Below, piece after piece: positions 54,500 through 63,553 of a DNA stretch of 64,000 bases. The stretch spans positions 1 through 64,000 of the forward strand of contig CAZHEF010000002.1 in the NCBI GenBank assembly GCA_964531645.1. Reading direction: 5' to 3'. The notes under the pieces are model-generated. The model ran no database searches. It was given only the letters and a program-made list of their open reading frames with translations, and was not told the origin of the DNA. Made by a program: the position numbers and the translations under genes. Every line of letters begins with the position of its first letter. The stretch's first letter is position 1. The stretch comes from JBBIMS01 sp964531645. Its GTDB lineage: Bacteria; Acidobacteriota; Aminicenantia; JBFLYD01; JBBIMS01.

Positions 54500-54889
54500 A
54501 ATTGCATCATTAATTTTCTATATGAAATCCATTCGTTGCATCTTGAGAAATTCTATTCCAAATTTTTACTGCCTAAGGTATCAAAAGGCAGAGAAGATAA
54601 AGGTCATCGAAGAGTTCATCAATCTCACAGGCTACAACCGTTTCTATGCCTCGTGGCTTCTTAGAAACTACGGAAGAAAGGTTGTGATGCATAGAAAGAG
54701 CAAAGAGAACATAATTTTTGTTGGAGAGATTGTGAAGATAAAGAGGAAGCGTAAGAGGATCTATGATGAAGAGGTGAAAAAGGCATTGGAGGCGATAGGG
54801 AAGATGAAGGCGGAGGAAAGAGAATTTCATGTAGAATCTAAGGTGATGCAATGAATATAATTTCATATAGATCTTTATATGATGCAATT
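54500..54889 (+). mobile_element. Internally deleted insertion-sequence remnant, copy 2
   Basis: This 390-base element has imperfect inverted ends AATTGCATCAT (54500-54510 and the complement of 54879-54889). Each end is a 43-base module with TATATGAAAT in the middle and TTGCATC at both edges. The plus strand encodes part of a transposase from about 54572: an N-terminal helix-turn-helix resembling DDE-type transposases (EEFINLTGYNRFYASWLL), joined to the short C-terminus REFHVESKVMQ. The catalytic domain is missing. Copy 1 at 25216 has the same ends but a different internal part, so each arose by separate internal deletion of the same IS. No intact parent copy is in the window. Confidence 0.8.
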
Positions 54890-54915
54890 AGCTTGTTTCT
54901 CCTTTCAGAAGGGAA

Positions 54916-56700
54916 TCACTTCTTTAAAATAAATTCTGAATATTTAAGAATCTCAAGATATTTATTTGCACCTGAGAGCTCCTTTTGGGAACATTGATTG
55001 AGGCATCTGGAAAAACCTTTGTCGAGGAAGCCCCAGAAAACATTTTCTTTCTTTACAAGAACAATAGGATTCCTGTGAATGAGAGCAAAACCTTCTTCCT
55101 TTCCAGAGAGTAGATTCCTTCCAAGAAGAATTGCATCAGATTTAAGTCCAAGAATTGATAAAATTGTAGGAGTTATGTCCACATGACTTGCTGGTTCATC
55201 TACTATACCCCCATCTGAATCAGGAATGAAAATTATAAGGGGAACTTTGTTTTTTATTGCTCGATTTATTACTCCAATTTCCCCTTCCTTACTTTCCTGG
55301 ATTGTCATTGTGTGATCGCCAAAAAGAATAAAAATTGTATTTTTAATAAATGAGTTTTTTGATAGCTCTTCGAGGAAGGCTTTAAAAGCTCTATCCACAT
55401 AATTGAAGATTTGACAATATTTTTGAGTAGTTTCGTCAATAGATGGATTCTCTATTTTTAGATCAGGTTTCTCACCTTTTGGAAAGTCAAAGGGAGTGTG
55501 GGAGGAGAGGTTTACAATGTAGGCGAAAAATGGTTGTGAGGAATTTTTTATAACCTCTGCACATTCCATGAAGAATGGATAATCATCAGTTCCTCTATGT
55601 TTTCTTTCATAGGAGTTGAAATAATCTGCAAAATAAAGTCTGTCGAATCCGAATATTCTCATTACCGTGCTTCTTCTATAAAAGTCTCCCCTGTTGGCAT
55701 GGAAAAACATTGTTCTATATCCATGATTTTTTAAAAATCGGGGAAGGGTAAAGGGAATTTTGTTGGCATATTTTATTGCATAAGGAGAATTAGAACCTGG
55801 GTAAAGGGAGGAAAGGGTAGAAAGTTCAACATCAAGAGTTCCACTACATGCGAGAGCCTGAGAATAAAAGTTTTTAAAATAAATTCCCTTTTCAGAAAGT
55901 CTGTTGAGGGTTGGGGTTATTTCTTGCCCATCTATCTTTTTCCCAATTATTTCAGATCCCAATGATTCAAATTCGACAATTATAATGTTCCATAGCTTCT
56001 TACCAATTTTAAATTTAGCATCCAATTCTTGGTTTGAAATTAACTCAGAAGGAAAAGGGGATTGAGTAAAATCTATCTTTTCCTTTTTAATTGCCTCCTG
56101 AAAGATATTTAAAATGTAGAAATTGTGGATACTCATTGAGTTGAATAACATTGAGGAACCATATCTGAAAGTTATAACATAGGGAAGGGTTTTGTGAAGA
56201 AGGAGAAGGTTTATTGCGGAGAGAGATATTCCAATTAAAAGAGAAAGAACAGCCAATATCCAGCACCTTTTTAAAAAAAGTTTTATTTTTTTAACAAGAA
56301 ATATTGAAATAGGAATTAAAAAAGGTAGGTCAATAAAGACTAAAATGTCTTTAAATTTTACTATATTTACAATGTTTTTCCACGTAAAGGGAATGTTTTG
56401 TGCAAGAGAGAAAACATCAAAAGTTATGTAGTCTCTAAAATATCTATAATAAATGCGATTTGAGAATAGCATCAATGAGTCAAATATATTTATAAGAAGA
56501 AAGAAAGAGAGAGCTAAAATCAGGGATTTTGAAAGGAGGAGAAGAGAAATGAGAATAAAAAATAATCCCGCATAGTCAATCCAGAGGGTTCCAATTCCGT
56601 CCTTAATTCTTACTGAAAGAAAAAAGTTTTTGAGAAATAGAATCGATGTAAGAATTAAAACAAAAAATACAGAATAAAGATAGTCCCTTTGCGATTTCAT
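54916..56700 (-). CDS. LtaS-type sulfatase-fold phosphoglycerol transferase
   Basis: A 594-residue membrane protein with about five N-terminal helices (to about residue 190) and an extracytoplasmic sulfatase/alkaline phosphatase-fold domain. The metal-binding and nucleophile region reads IIVEFESLGSE and ALACSGTLDVELSTL, where the threonine after the SG is equivalent to the LtaS catalytic threonine. Later parts include NLSSHTPFDFPKGE and ILFGDHTMTI. It likely transfers phosphoglycerol or phosphoethanolamine-like groups to an envelope glycan. It overlaps moaC by 4 bases, so it belongs to that operon; the substrate is unknown. Confidence 0.85.
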   Translation of the reverse strand: MKSQRDYLYSVFFVLILTSILFLKNFFLSVRIKDGIGTLWIDYAGLFFILISLLLLSKSLILALSFFLLINIFDSLMLFSNRIYYRYFRDYITFDVFSLAQNIPFTWKNIVNIVKFKDILVFIDLPFLIPISIFLVKKIKLFLKRCWILAVLSLLIGISLSAINLLLLHKTLPYVITFRYGSSMLFNSMSIHNFYILNIFQEAIKKEKIDFTQSPFPSELISNQELDAKFKIGKKLWNIIIVEFESLGSEIIGKKIDGQEITPTLNRLSEKGIYFKNFYSQALACSGTLDVELSTLSSLYPGSNSPYAIKYANKIPFTLPRFLKNHGYRTMFFHANRGDFYRRSTVMRIFGFDRLYFADYFNSYERKHRGTDDYPFFMECAEVIKNSSQPFFAYIVNLSSHTPFDFPKGEKPDLKIENPSIDETTQKYCQIFNYVDRAFKAFLEELSKNSFIKNTIFILFGDHTMTIQESKEGEIGVINRAIKNKVPLIIFIPDSDGGIVDEPASHVDITPTILSILGLKSDAILLGRNLLSGKEEGFALIHRNPIVLVKKENVFWGFLDKGFSRCLNQCSQKELSGANKYLEILKYSEFILKK

Positions 56701-57125
56701 TTTTTCAATGAGAAGTCGCTCTTTCCTCCTTTCTTTTCAAGGAGTTTTATGGAGCTTATAACCATGGATGTGTCGATTGGTTTTAGCATATCGTATACTG
56801 TAAGAGCTGAGATTGCTACAGAAAGGAGGGCTTCCATCTCAACCCCTGTTTTCCAGAAAGCCTTAATTTCTGACCTTATGTGAATTTCATTTTCTTTAAG
56901 CTCAATTTCTATATTTACCCAGTCAACGGGAACAGGGTGGCAGTATGGGATAATTTCAGATGTTTTCTTTGCTGAAAGGATACCAGCAATTTTTGCTACC
57001 TCAACAGGATTTCCTTTTGGGCTCCTTCCTTCTTTTATTGCTTTTATTGTTTCTTCTTTTACCTTTACAATCGCTTCCGCAATGGCACTCCTTTTTGTGC
57101 TATTTTTTTCGCTTACATCTCGCAT
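56697..57125 (-). CDS. moaC: Cyclic pyranopterin monophosphate synthase MoaC
   Basis: A 142-residue cytosolic enzyme, slightly short for the family. Conserved parts are MRDVSEKNSTKRSAIAEA, KIAGILSAKK, PYCHPVPVDWV, TGVEMEALLSVAISALTVYDM and LLEKKGGKSDF at the C-terminus. It converts the GTP-derived intermediate made by MoaA to cyclic pyranopterin monophosphate in molybdopterin biosynthesis. No other moa genes lie here. It follows the superoxide dismutase by 14 bases and overlaps the downstream transferase by 4, suggesting an operon. Confidence 0.93.
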   Translation of the reverse strand: MRDVSEKNSTKRSAIAEAIVKVKEETIKAIKEGRSPKGNPVEVAKIAGILSAKKTSEIIPYCHPVPVDWVNIEIELKENEIHIRSEIKAFWKTGVEMEALLSVAISALTVYDMLKPIDTSMVISSIKLLEKKGGKSDFSLKK

Positions 57126-57139
57126 GACTAAATTTTACA

Positions 57140-57751
57140 CTATTTTAATATCTGCTCCAATCTTTTTAAAACCTCGTTCCAGTTAACAATGTTCCAGAAT
57201 GCTTCAAGGAATTTAGCCCTGTCGTTTTTGTAGTCAATGTAGTAGGCGTGTTCAAAAACATCCACAATCATTAAAATTCTGAACATGGGATATACATTTA
57301 CATTATGTTTTTCAATTTGCATAATAATCGGTCTCTGGGTAAGTTTGCAATAACTCAAAGCTGACCAACCAGAGCCCTCGACACTCAATGCAGACTGGGT
57401 GAATTCCTTTTTGAATCTTTCAAAGCTTCCAAACTCCTTTTCAAGGGTCTGGAGGAGCACTCCATCAGGTGAACCTCCTTTTCCTGCGGGAGCAAGATTT
57501 CCCCAGAATAAAGAATGAAAGACATGTCCGCCAATGTTAAAGGAAAGATCTTTTAATGTTCCTTTCATATCAATTTCCAATCCTTCTTTTCTTGCTTTTT
57601 CAAGTTTTTGGAGAATTGAATTGGCTCCATTAACATATGCCTGATGATGCTTCTGATGATGTATTTTTACCTGCTCTTCCGAAAGGTATGGTTCAAGCTC
57701 TTTGTAGTCAAAATGAATTTTCGGTAGCTCATAATATTTTTTCTCCTCCAT
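57140..57751 (-). CDS. sodB: Iron/manganese superoxide dismutase
   Basis: A 203-residue Fe/Mn superoxide dismutase. The four metal ligands are recognisable: His31 (in IHHQKHH), His79 (GGHVFHSLFW), Asp164 and His168 (VDVFEHAYYIDY). GSGWSAL lies between the second and third ligands. It dismutates superoxide in the cytoplasm. The metal cannot be assigned from these residues. It lies 21 bases after the VIT-family gene and 14 before moaC, in an operon that could handle oxygen and metals together. Confidence 0.93.
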   Translation of the reverse strand: MEEKKYYELPKIHFDYKELEPYLSEEQVKIHHQKHHQAYVNGANSILQKLEKARKEGLEIDMKGTLKDLSFNIGGHVFHSLFWGNLAPAGKGGSPDGVLLQTLEKEFGSFERFKKEFTQSALSVEGSGWSALSYCKLTQRPIIMQIEKHNVNVYPMFRILMIVDVFEHAYYIDYKNDRAKFLEAFWNIVNWNEVLKRLEQILK

Positions 57752-57772
57752 TTCATAACCTCCTTAAAATTT

Positions 57773-58630
57773 TTAAAAATCTATTCCAATTATATTTCTC
57801 AATCCAAGACCTATCAAGAAGGAAATAAGTGCAACTCCGAAACTGATTGCAATCATTTCAAGAAATCTCTTCTTAAAATTGAGCTCTTTTGTTACTGAGA
57901 CGAAAAATGTAAAAATTAATATTATGATTACAACATTTATTAAAGAAAAAAGTAATGCAATTAAATATTTCTTTAAGATAAAGAAAGGTAGGACAAGAAG
58001 AAAAACTGCAATAATATAAGCAATACCAGTATAAATGGATGCTTTAAAAGGATTATTATCCCCTTCTGATTTCTTAGATAAATATTCCGATGACATCATG
58101 GAAAGGGATGCGGATATTCCTGTTATTAGACCAGCTATTCCCACTACCTGAGTTTTCTGGAGAGCAAAAGAAAGACCTGCAAGAGCCCCTGTTAACTCAA
58201 CAAGAGCATCGTTCACTCCAAGAACCATTGCGCCTATATAATGGAGCCTTTCTTCATTTATCATGGATATAAGTTCCTTTTCGTGCTCCTCTTCCTCCTC
58301 CAGAATTGTTTTAACTTCCGGAAGTCTTTCAAGAAGTAAGAAGTAATTTTTCTGTGCTTTTTCTTCGTTCCTCTCCATAATTTTAATTGTGAAGGTCAAG
58401 CCAAAGACTCTAAAAATTAAAGAGTAGAAAGATATTATAAAGTTGTTAGGTCTTAAATCTTTATTTGAATATCCTTTCCATTTCTGATAATGATTGAGCT
58501 CGTCATCTGCGATCCTCTCAAGGATTTTCTTGTTTTCATCGTTCGCAAATTTTGAGAGTTTTTTATATAAATAGTGCTCGGTTAATTCTCTCTTTTGAAA
58601 ACTGAATATTAAATCTTCTATTTTCTTCAT
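57773..58630 (-). CDS. Ferritin-like/VIT family membrane protein
   Basis: A 285-residue protein made of an N-terminal ferritin-like (rubrerythrin-like) domain and a C-terminal membrane domain. The first has repeated acidic helices (YLYKKLSKFANDENKKILER with DELNHY, later ILEEEEEHEKELI, about residues 20-125). The second shows the VIT signature VLGVNDALVELTGALAGL and five helices to about residue 285. Proteins of this layout (such as MbfA) export iron or manganese from the cytoplasm. It is the first gene of an operon with superoxide dismutase, consistent with metal and oxidative stress control. Confidence 0.85.
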   Translation of the reverse strand: MKKIEDLIFSFQKRELTEHYLYKKLSKFANDENKKILERIADDELNHYQKWKGYSNKDLRPNNFIISFYSLIFRVFGLTFTIKIMERNEEKAQKNYFLLLERLPEVKTILEEEEEHEKELISMINEERLHYIGAMVLGVNDALVELTGALAGLSFALQKTQVVGIAGLITGISASLSMMSSEYLSKKSEGDNNPFKASIYTGIAYIIAVFLLVLPFFILKKYLIALLFSLINVVIIILIFTFFVSVTKELNFKKRFLEMIAISFGVALISFLIGLGLRNIIGIDF

Positions 58631-58754
58631 TTCTTTGCTCCAATATTATAATTTTAGAAAAAATATACTATAGTTTGAGGAACAAATCCATTTTTCCCCG
58701 CATGCCTTAAAATCTGATATAATAAATATTTGAACTTTTTTGAAGGAGGAATAA

Positions 58755-60128
58755 TTGATAGAGAAAATTTTAAAATTAATTGAGAAAGAAAATATTAAAG
58801 CTGTTGATTTAAAATTTTGCGACCTTCCTGGAAGATGGCATCATGTAACAATTCCATCAGAGCTCCTTACCGAAGAGCTTTTTGAAAAGGGGGTTGGATT
58901 TGACAGTTCCAATTTTCCTGGATTCAGAGGAGTTGAGGAAGGTGATATGAACCTTATTCCAGACCCTGAAACAGCTTTTCTCGATCCATTCTGTGGAGAA
59001 AAAACCCTCAGTCTTATATGTTACATCTCTGATTCTGGCAGTAAAAAACCTTTCAGAAAAGACCCGCGCTTCATTGCGAAAAAGGCGGAGGAGTATCTTT
59101 TAAGTACTGGAATAGCAGAAAAAAGTATCTGGGGACCGGAATACGAATTTTACATATTTGATAATCTTGATTTTTCAAACTCTCCAATGAACACATTTGT
59201 TAAAATAAGTTCTTTTGAGGCAAGGACAGATGGGAATCCGGAAATATCGTGGTCAATAAAGCTCAAAGGTGGTTACCATGCTATCCAGCCGTATGACAGA
59301 TATTATGAGATTAGAGAAGAGATTGTTAGATTGCTTTCGGAAAGTGGTATTTCCATAAAGTATCATCACCATGAGGTGGGAGCCCCTGGGCAGGAGGAGA
59401 TTGAAGTGGGGCACCATGAAATGGTAAAGTCTGGTGACTGGGGGATGATGGTTAAATACTTTGTGAGAAATGTTTCAAAGAAATTTGGCAAATTCGTTTC
59501 TTTCCTTCCAAAACCTCTATATAATGAAGCGGGAAATGGACTCCATTTTCACCAGTATCTGGTGAAAGAGGGAAAGTCTATTTTTTATGACCCTGATGGT
59601 TTTATGGGATTAAGTGAAACAGGTCTTTACTACATTGGCGGTCTCCTTTATCACTCATTTGCTCTCTCCGCCTTCACAAATCCATCCACAAACTCTTATA
59701 AAAGATTAGTTCCAGGCTTTGAAGCCCCGACGAGGGCATTTTTTGATGTTGCCAATAGAACAGCTGCAATTAGAATTCCAAAAAATACATCCCCGATTAC
59801 CATGAGAATTGAATACAGACCACCGGATGCAACATGCAATATTTACCTTGCAATGACAGCACAGCTTCTTGCAGGATTGGATGGTATTTTGAATAAAATA
59901 GATCCAATTTCTTCAGGGTTTGGTCCTGAAAAAGGAGAGTATAAGTCACTTCCATTCTCACTTTCAGAGGCTATAAATTCTCTCAGGAATGATTACAAAT
60001 TCCTTTTTCAGGGAGATGTTTTTACTGAGGATCTAATACATTTCTGGATTGAATTTAAAGAAAAAGAGATTGCAGAAATTTCAAGAAGGCCACTTCCCAT
60101 TGAGTTTGAGATTTACAACGATATTTAA
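58755..60128 (+). CDS. glnA: Glutamine synthetase, type I
   Basis: A 457-residue enzyme starting at TTG 58755, directly after AAGGAGGA; a TATAAT box lies at 58718-58723. Beta-grasp residues precede the catalytic barrel. GPEYEFYIFD, KYHHHEVGAPGQEEIE, NGLHFHQYL, NRTAAIRIP and RPPDATCNIYLA cover the metal, ammonia and ATP sites. The usual adenylylation loop NLYDLP is instead EYKSLP: the position two before LP is lysine and the tyrosine is one residue earlier, so classical GlnE control may not apply. It makes glutamine from glutamate and ammonia. Confidence 0.93.
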   Translation: MIEKILKLIEKENIKAVDLKFCDLPGRWHHVTIPSELLTEELFEKGVGFDSSNFPGFRGVEEGDMNLIPDPETAFLDPFCGEKTLSLICYISDSGSKKPFRKDPRFIAKKAEEYLLSTGIAEKSIWGPEYEFYIFDNLDFSNSPMNTFVKISSFEARTDGNPEISWSIKLKGGYHAIQPYDRYYEIREEIVRLLSESGISIKYHHHEVGAPGQEEIEVGHHEMVKSGDWGMMVKYFVRNVSKKFGKFVSFLPKPLYNEAGNGLHFHQYLVKEGKSIFYDPDGFMGLSETGLYYIGGLLYHSFALSAFTNPSTNSYKRLVPGFEAPTRAFFDVANRTAAIRIPKNTSPITMRIEYRPPDATCNIYLAMTAQLLAGLDGILNKIDPISSGFGPEKGEYKSLPFSLSEAINSLRNDYKFLFQGDVFTEDLIHFWIEFKEKEIAEISRRPLPIEFEIYNDI

Positions 60129-60188
60129 TGATTGACTTTACTTCAAAACTCTTGCAAAGTATAAAATGTTTTTTTGCTGAAGGATTTC

Positions 60189-62099
60189 ATGAAAAAAACA
60201 TTTCTGCTTTCATTGATTCTCGTCCTGACAATAGGAATATTTTATCTTTCAACTATTAATGATGGTAGAGATTTTTCAGGAGATACTGCAAAATTCCAGT
60301 TTGCAGGTAAAATTTTAGGAATCATTCATCCTCCTGGTTACCCTAACTATTTAATTTTAAACCATATCTTTGGGAAAATCTTCCCTTTTGGAAGTCTTGC
60401 CTTTAAAGCGAATCTGCTATCTTCAATTTTTTCAATATTAGCTTCTTTCTTTCTTTTTAGGATTCTTTTACTGCTTGGAATAGGAAAATTATCATCCTTT
60501 ATAACAACCATTACATTCTCTTTAACTTTTACCCTTTGGTCCCAATCAATCTATGCTGAAGTTTACACTTTGAATATTTTATTTTTTGCTTTAACAATCT
60601 ATTTCTTTTTAAAATGGCATCTTAAAAAGAAGGATAAATTTCTAATTTATGGATGCTTAATATATTCCCTCTCCTTTGGAAATCATCTTTCAATGATAAC
60701 TCTCCTACCAGCCATTTTTTACTTAACATTGATTACAGATAGGAAGCTCTTTTTTGATTGGAAGAAGATTTTGATTGTTGCCTCTTTTATAATATTAGGG
60801 GCTCTACAATATTCTTATATATTTTTAAGGAACAAATCCTCAATATATGCTGAAATGCCAATTGAAAATTTTAAATCTTTTTTCTGGTTTGTTACAGGCG
60901 GTTGGTTTAAGTCAAAATTTTTCAGTTTTTCCATTGAGGAGATTCTCATCTATTCTTTGCCGAGGTTTATCTACTATCTTTTCAGAGAATTTCTTTTCCT
61001 CATTCCCATTCCATTTCTTGGTTTCTTTAGATTTAAAAAGGAGATAAAAATTTTCTTCTTTCTTTCTATCTTAGGAAATATAATTTTAGGACTCAATTAC
61101 GAGATTGGGGATGTTTATATTTATTATTTACCTTCATATTTTGTCCTTTGGGTTTTAATGGGTAAAGGAATTGAATGGATTTCAAAAAAATTCTTTGAAA
61201 AAAAATTGGTTTTTAAAACCTTTTGTGGAGCAATAATTCCCATGTTATTTTTTTCAATTAATTACCCTTTTATAAAAAAGTGCAGGGATTTTGAGAGAGA
61301 TAGAAGGGCAAAAGAAATTCTTACAAAGATTGATAATGATTCAATCATATTAACCACGGATTACAGGACATACGAATTTCTTTTATACTTTCTTATTGGA
61401 GAAGGAAAATACAGAGAGAAGAATGCCAATGTCGAGTTCTGCAATTCCATTGAAGAGATCAGAATTTATCTTTGTGACAATTATCCCCTTTATTCTTTAC
61501 ATTTTAGAAGGAACATTCCTGCAGGAAGAAATGTATATTTTGTGAAATCAAAATATCTATCTACTTTTAAAAAAAGCGGATTGAAAATTTCAAATTTTTA
61601 TGGTGAGCTTTACAAGATTGAGTGCAAAAAAAGAAATGTGCCAAAAAGGCCTTTTTTTCTTGTTGAGTATCCACTAAAAGATACTCTCTCCTTTACATTT
61701 CATGCCAGCAAAAGAATTGATTATAAAATTGATTTGAAAGAAGATGCTCAAACAATTGAGATAAAAGGAATGGCAAAAATCTCCGGGCATGAGGAAAGGG
61801 AGAGTAAAATATTTGTGGTTTTTAAATCAGACAAAAAAAGTTATGTTTTTGATAATCTCAATGAAAATTCCCATGATTCATTTTTTGTGAAAGTTCCAAA
61901 GAATGAAATTGAAAGGGATTTTTACAGAATTGGAATTTTTATTAAGGGAAGAAAGCTGGAGTCTTTATGGTTTACAGATAAGTCTTATGGAGTTCCTGTT
62001 TTTCATGATTATAAAAAAGAGAGACTCAGAATTATAAAATCAAAATATAGAAAGAAGATGGAAACCGTGAAAGAATATTTATTAAAGAAATTTTTATGA
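60189..62099 (+). CDS. DUF2723 family membrane glycosyltransferase-like protein
   Basis: The ATG at 60189 (MKKTFLLSLILVLTIGIF) is chosen since AAGGA precedes it by 4 bases. The 636-residue product has about ten N-terminal helices and a soluble C-terminal half from about residue 350. The family signature is the first loop (DFSGDTAKFQFAGKILGI with HPPGYPNYLIL), as in C-type oligosaccharyl or O-mannosyltransferase-like proteins that use lipid-linked sugar donors. Donor and acceptor are unknown. It follows glnA by 60 bases and overlaps the next glycosyltransferase by 4 bases (ATGA). Confidence 0.8.
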   Translation: MKKTFLLSLILVLTIGIFYLSTINDGRDFSGDTAKFQFAGKILGIIHPPGYPNYLILNHIFGKIFPFGSLAFKANLLSSIFSILASFFLFRILLLLGIGKLSSFITTITFSLTFTLWSQSIYAEVYTLNILFFALTIYFFLKWHLKKKDKFLIYGCLIYSLSFGNHLSMITLLPAIFYLTLITDRKLFFDWKKILIVASFIILGALQYSYIFLRNKSSIYAEMPIENFKSFFWFVTGGWFKSKFFSFSIEEILIYSLPRFIYYLFREFLFLIPIPFLGFFRFKKEIKIFFFLSILGNIILGLNYEIGDVYIYYLPSYFVLWVLMGKGIEWISKKFFEKKLVFKTFCGAIIPMLFFSINYPFIKKCRDFERDRRAKEILTKIDNDSIILTTDYRTYEFLLYFLIGEGKYREKNANVEFCNSIEEIRIYLCDNYPLYSLHFRRNIPAGRNVYFVKSKYLSTFKKSGLKISNFYGELYKIECKKRNVPKRPFFLVEYPLKDTLSFTFHASKRIDYKIDLKEDAQTIEIKGMAKISGHEERESKIFVVFKSDKKSYVFDNLNENSHDSFFVKVPKNEIERDFYRIGIFIKGRKLESLWFTDKSYGVPVFHDYKKERLRIIKSKYRKKMETVKEYLLKKFL

Positions 62100-63550
62100 G
62101 GGAAAGAGAATATAAAACACTCAGACTTTCGATTCTTATTCTTATAATTATTTTTGGTTCATTTCTCAGGTTTTATAAAATCGAAAAGGAATCCCTCTGG
62201 AATGATGAGCTTGCAAGCTGGGAGAGGAGCAATCAGGATAGTCTTAATAAAGTTCTATCTTTAGCTCGTTCTGATGTCCATCCTCCTGGTTATCAAATTT
62301 TGCTTTATTTTGTTATTGGATTTCTCGGAGATTCGGAGTTCTGGCTGAGATTTCCATCCGCAATTGCGGGAATAGTTTCAATACTTTTTATTTATTTAAT
62401 TGGAAGGAAAATTTATTCAGAATGGGAAGGACTAATTTCAGCAGCTCTGATGGCAATTTTGTGGTTTCCAATTTACTACAGTCAGGAAGCAAGAGCTTAC
62501 TCTTTTCTTCTTCTGTTCTCTATGCTCTCCTTCTATTTCTGGATTATTGTTCTTGAAGAGTTCAGGAAAGGGGAAATCGACCTTATCAATTCTTTTTTCT
62601 TTGTTTTATTCTCAACCATAACATGCTATCTTCACTACTTCGGTCTTCTTTTTGTTGTTCTCCAAAGTATCGGAACATTTTTAATGTTTTTCAGAAGAAA
62701 AAAGATTCTGACTTTCCTTTTTTTGTACACAATAATTCTTATTCTTTATATTCCATGGATCCCTTCAATGCTTGAGCAATTCGGCAGGGAAGATATCTGG
62801 ATAAAGAAAGAATGGGTGCTCCGAACAATTTCTTTTATCTATCATTTCTTTAACAAATCAAAAATCCTTTTCCCTTTAGTTTTGATTCTTTATTTTTTCT
62901 ATCCCTTAATAAATTTTATTAAAAATCTTAAAGAAAAAAGAGAATTAAAAATTGGATTTTCTTTTTATACTTTCCTTTTAATTCTCTGGCTAATTTTGCC
63001 TTTTCTAATAACATTTATAAAATCTTTAGTTTCAACACCAGTCATAACCATAAGGAATATTATAATCTCTCTTCCGCCTGCTTATCTTCTCCTTTCCCGT
63101 TCCATCACCCAGCTAAAAATAAAAGCAATTTTTAAAACTTTTATAATTTTTTTTCTATTTGCATTTTCTATTTTTCATCTTTTTTTTGTAATGAATTATT
63201 ATTCAAAACCTTACAAGGAACAGTTCCGAGAAGCTGTCTACTTTATTGTTGACAACTACAATCTTCTTGATAATTCTTTGATACTCGGATATGCGTGGAG
63301 CAAAGAACATCTGAATTATTATTTCAGAAAAAGAGGTTTTGACAAAGGTGTTGAATATATTTTGGGTGAGAAAGAAGATATTCAAAAATTTGAAAGAATT
63401 ATTTCGGATAGACAACAAGAGTATCTATGGTTTATTAGAGCTCACAGAGTTCCAAGCCCTGAATTTACAAACTACCTGAAAGACAATTTCAATTTACTAC
63501 TTCACAAAAGTTTTATTGAATGTGATGTCTGGCTTTTTAAGATAGATTAG
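62096..63550 (+). CDS. Multi-pass glycosyltransferase of the PMT/ArnT type
   Basis: A 484-residue polytopic membrane protein. The first periplasmic loop has the family acidic motif (LWNDELASWERSNQ) and VHPPGYQIL, and the membrane part includes PIYYSQEARAYSF. About eleven hydrophobic helices fill residues 10-400, and a short soluble tail follows. ArnT and protein O-mannosyltransferases use polyprenyl-phosphate sugars to glycosylate lipids or proteins on the outer face of the membrane; no specific role is visible. It overlaps the DUF2723 gene by 4 bases, so the two are likely functional partners. It ends 3 bases from a convergent peptidase gene. Confidence 0.85.
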   Translation: MREREYKTLRLSILILIIIFGSFLRFYKIEKESLWNDELASWERSNQDSLNKVLSLARSDVHPPGYQILLYFVIGFLGDSEFWLRFPSAIAGIVSILFIYLIGRKIYSEWEGLISAALMAILWFPIYYSQEARAYSFLLLFSMLSFYFWIIVLEEFRKGEIDLINSFFFVLFSTITCYLHYFGLLFVVLQSIGTFLMFFRRKKILTFLFLYTIILILYIPWIPSMLEQFGREDIWIKKEWVLRTISFIYHFFNKSKILFPLVLILYFFYPLINFIKNLKEKRELKIGFSFYTFLLILWLILPFLITFIKSLVSTPVITIRNIIISLPPAYLLLSRSITQLKIKAIFKTFIIFFLFAFSIFHLFFVMNYYSKPYKEQFREAVYFIVDNYNLLDNSLILGYAWSKEHLNYYFRKRGFDKGVEYILGEKEDIQKFERIISDRQQEYLWFIRAHRVPSPEFTNYLKDNFNLLLHKSFIECDVWLFKID

Positions 63551-63553
63551 CTT

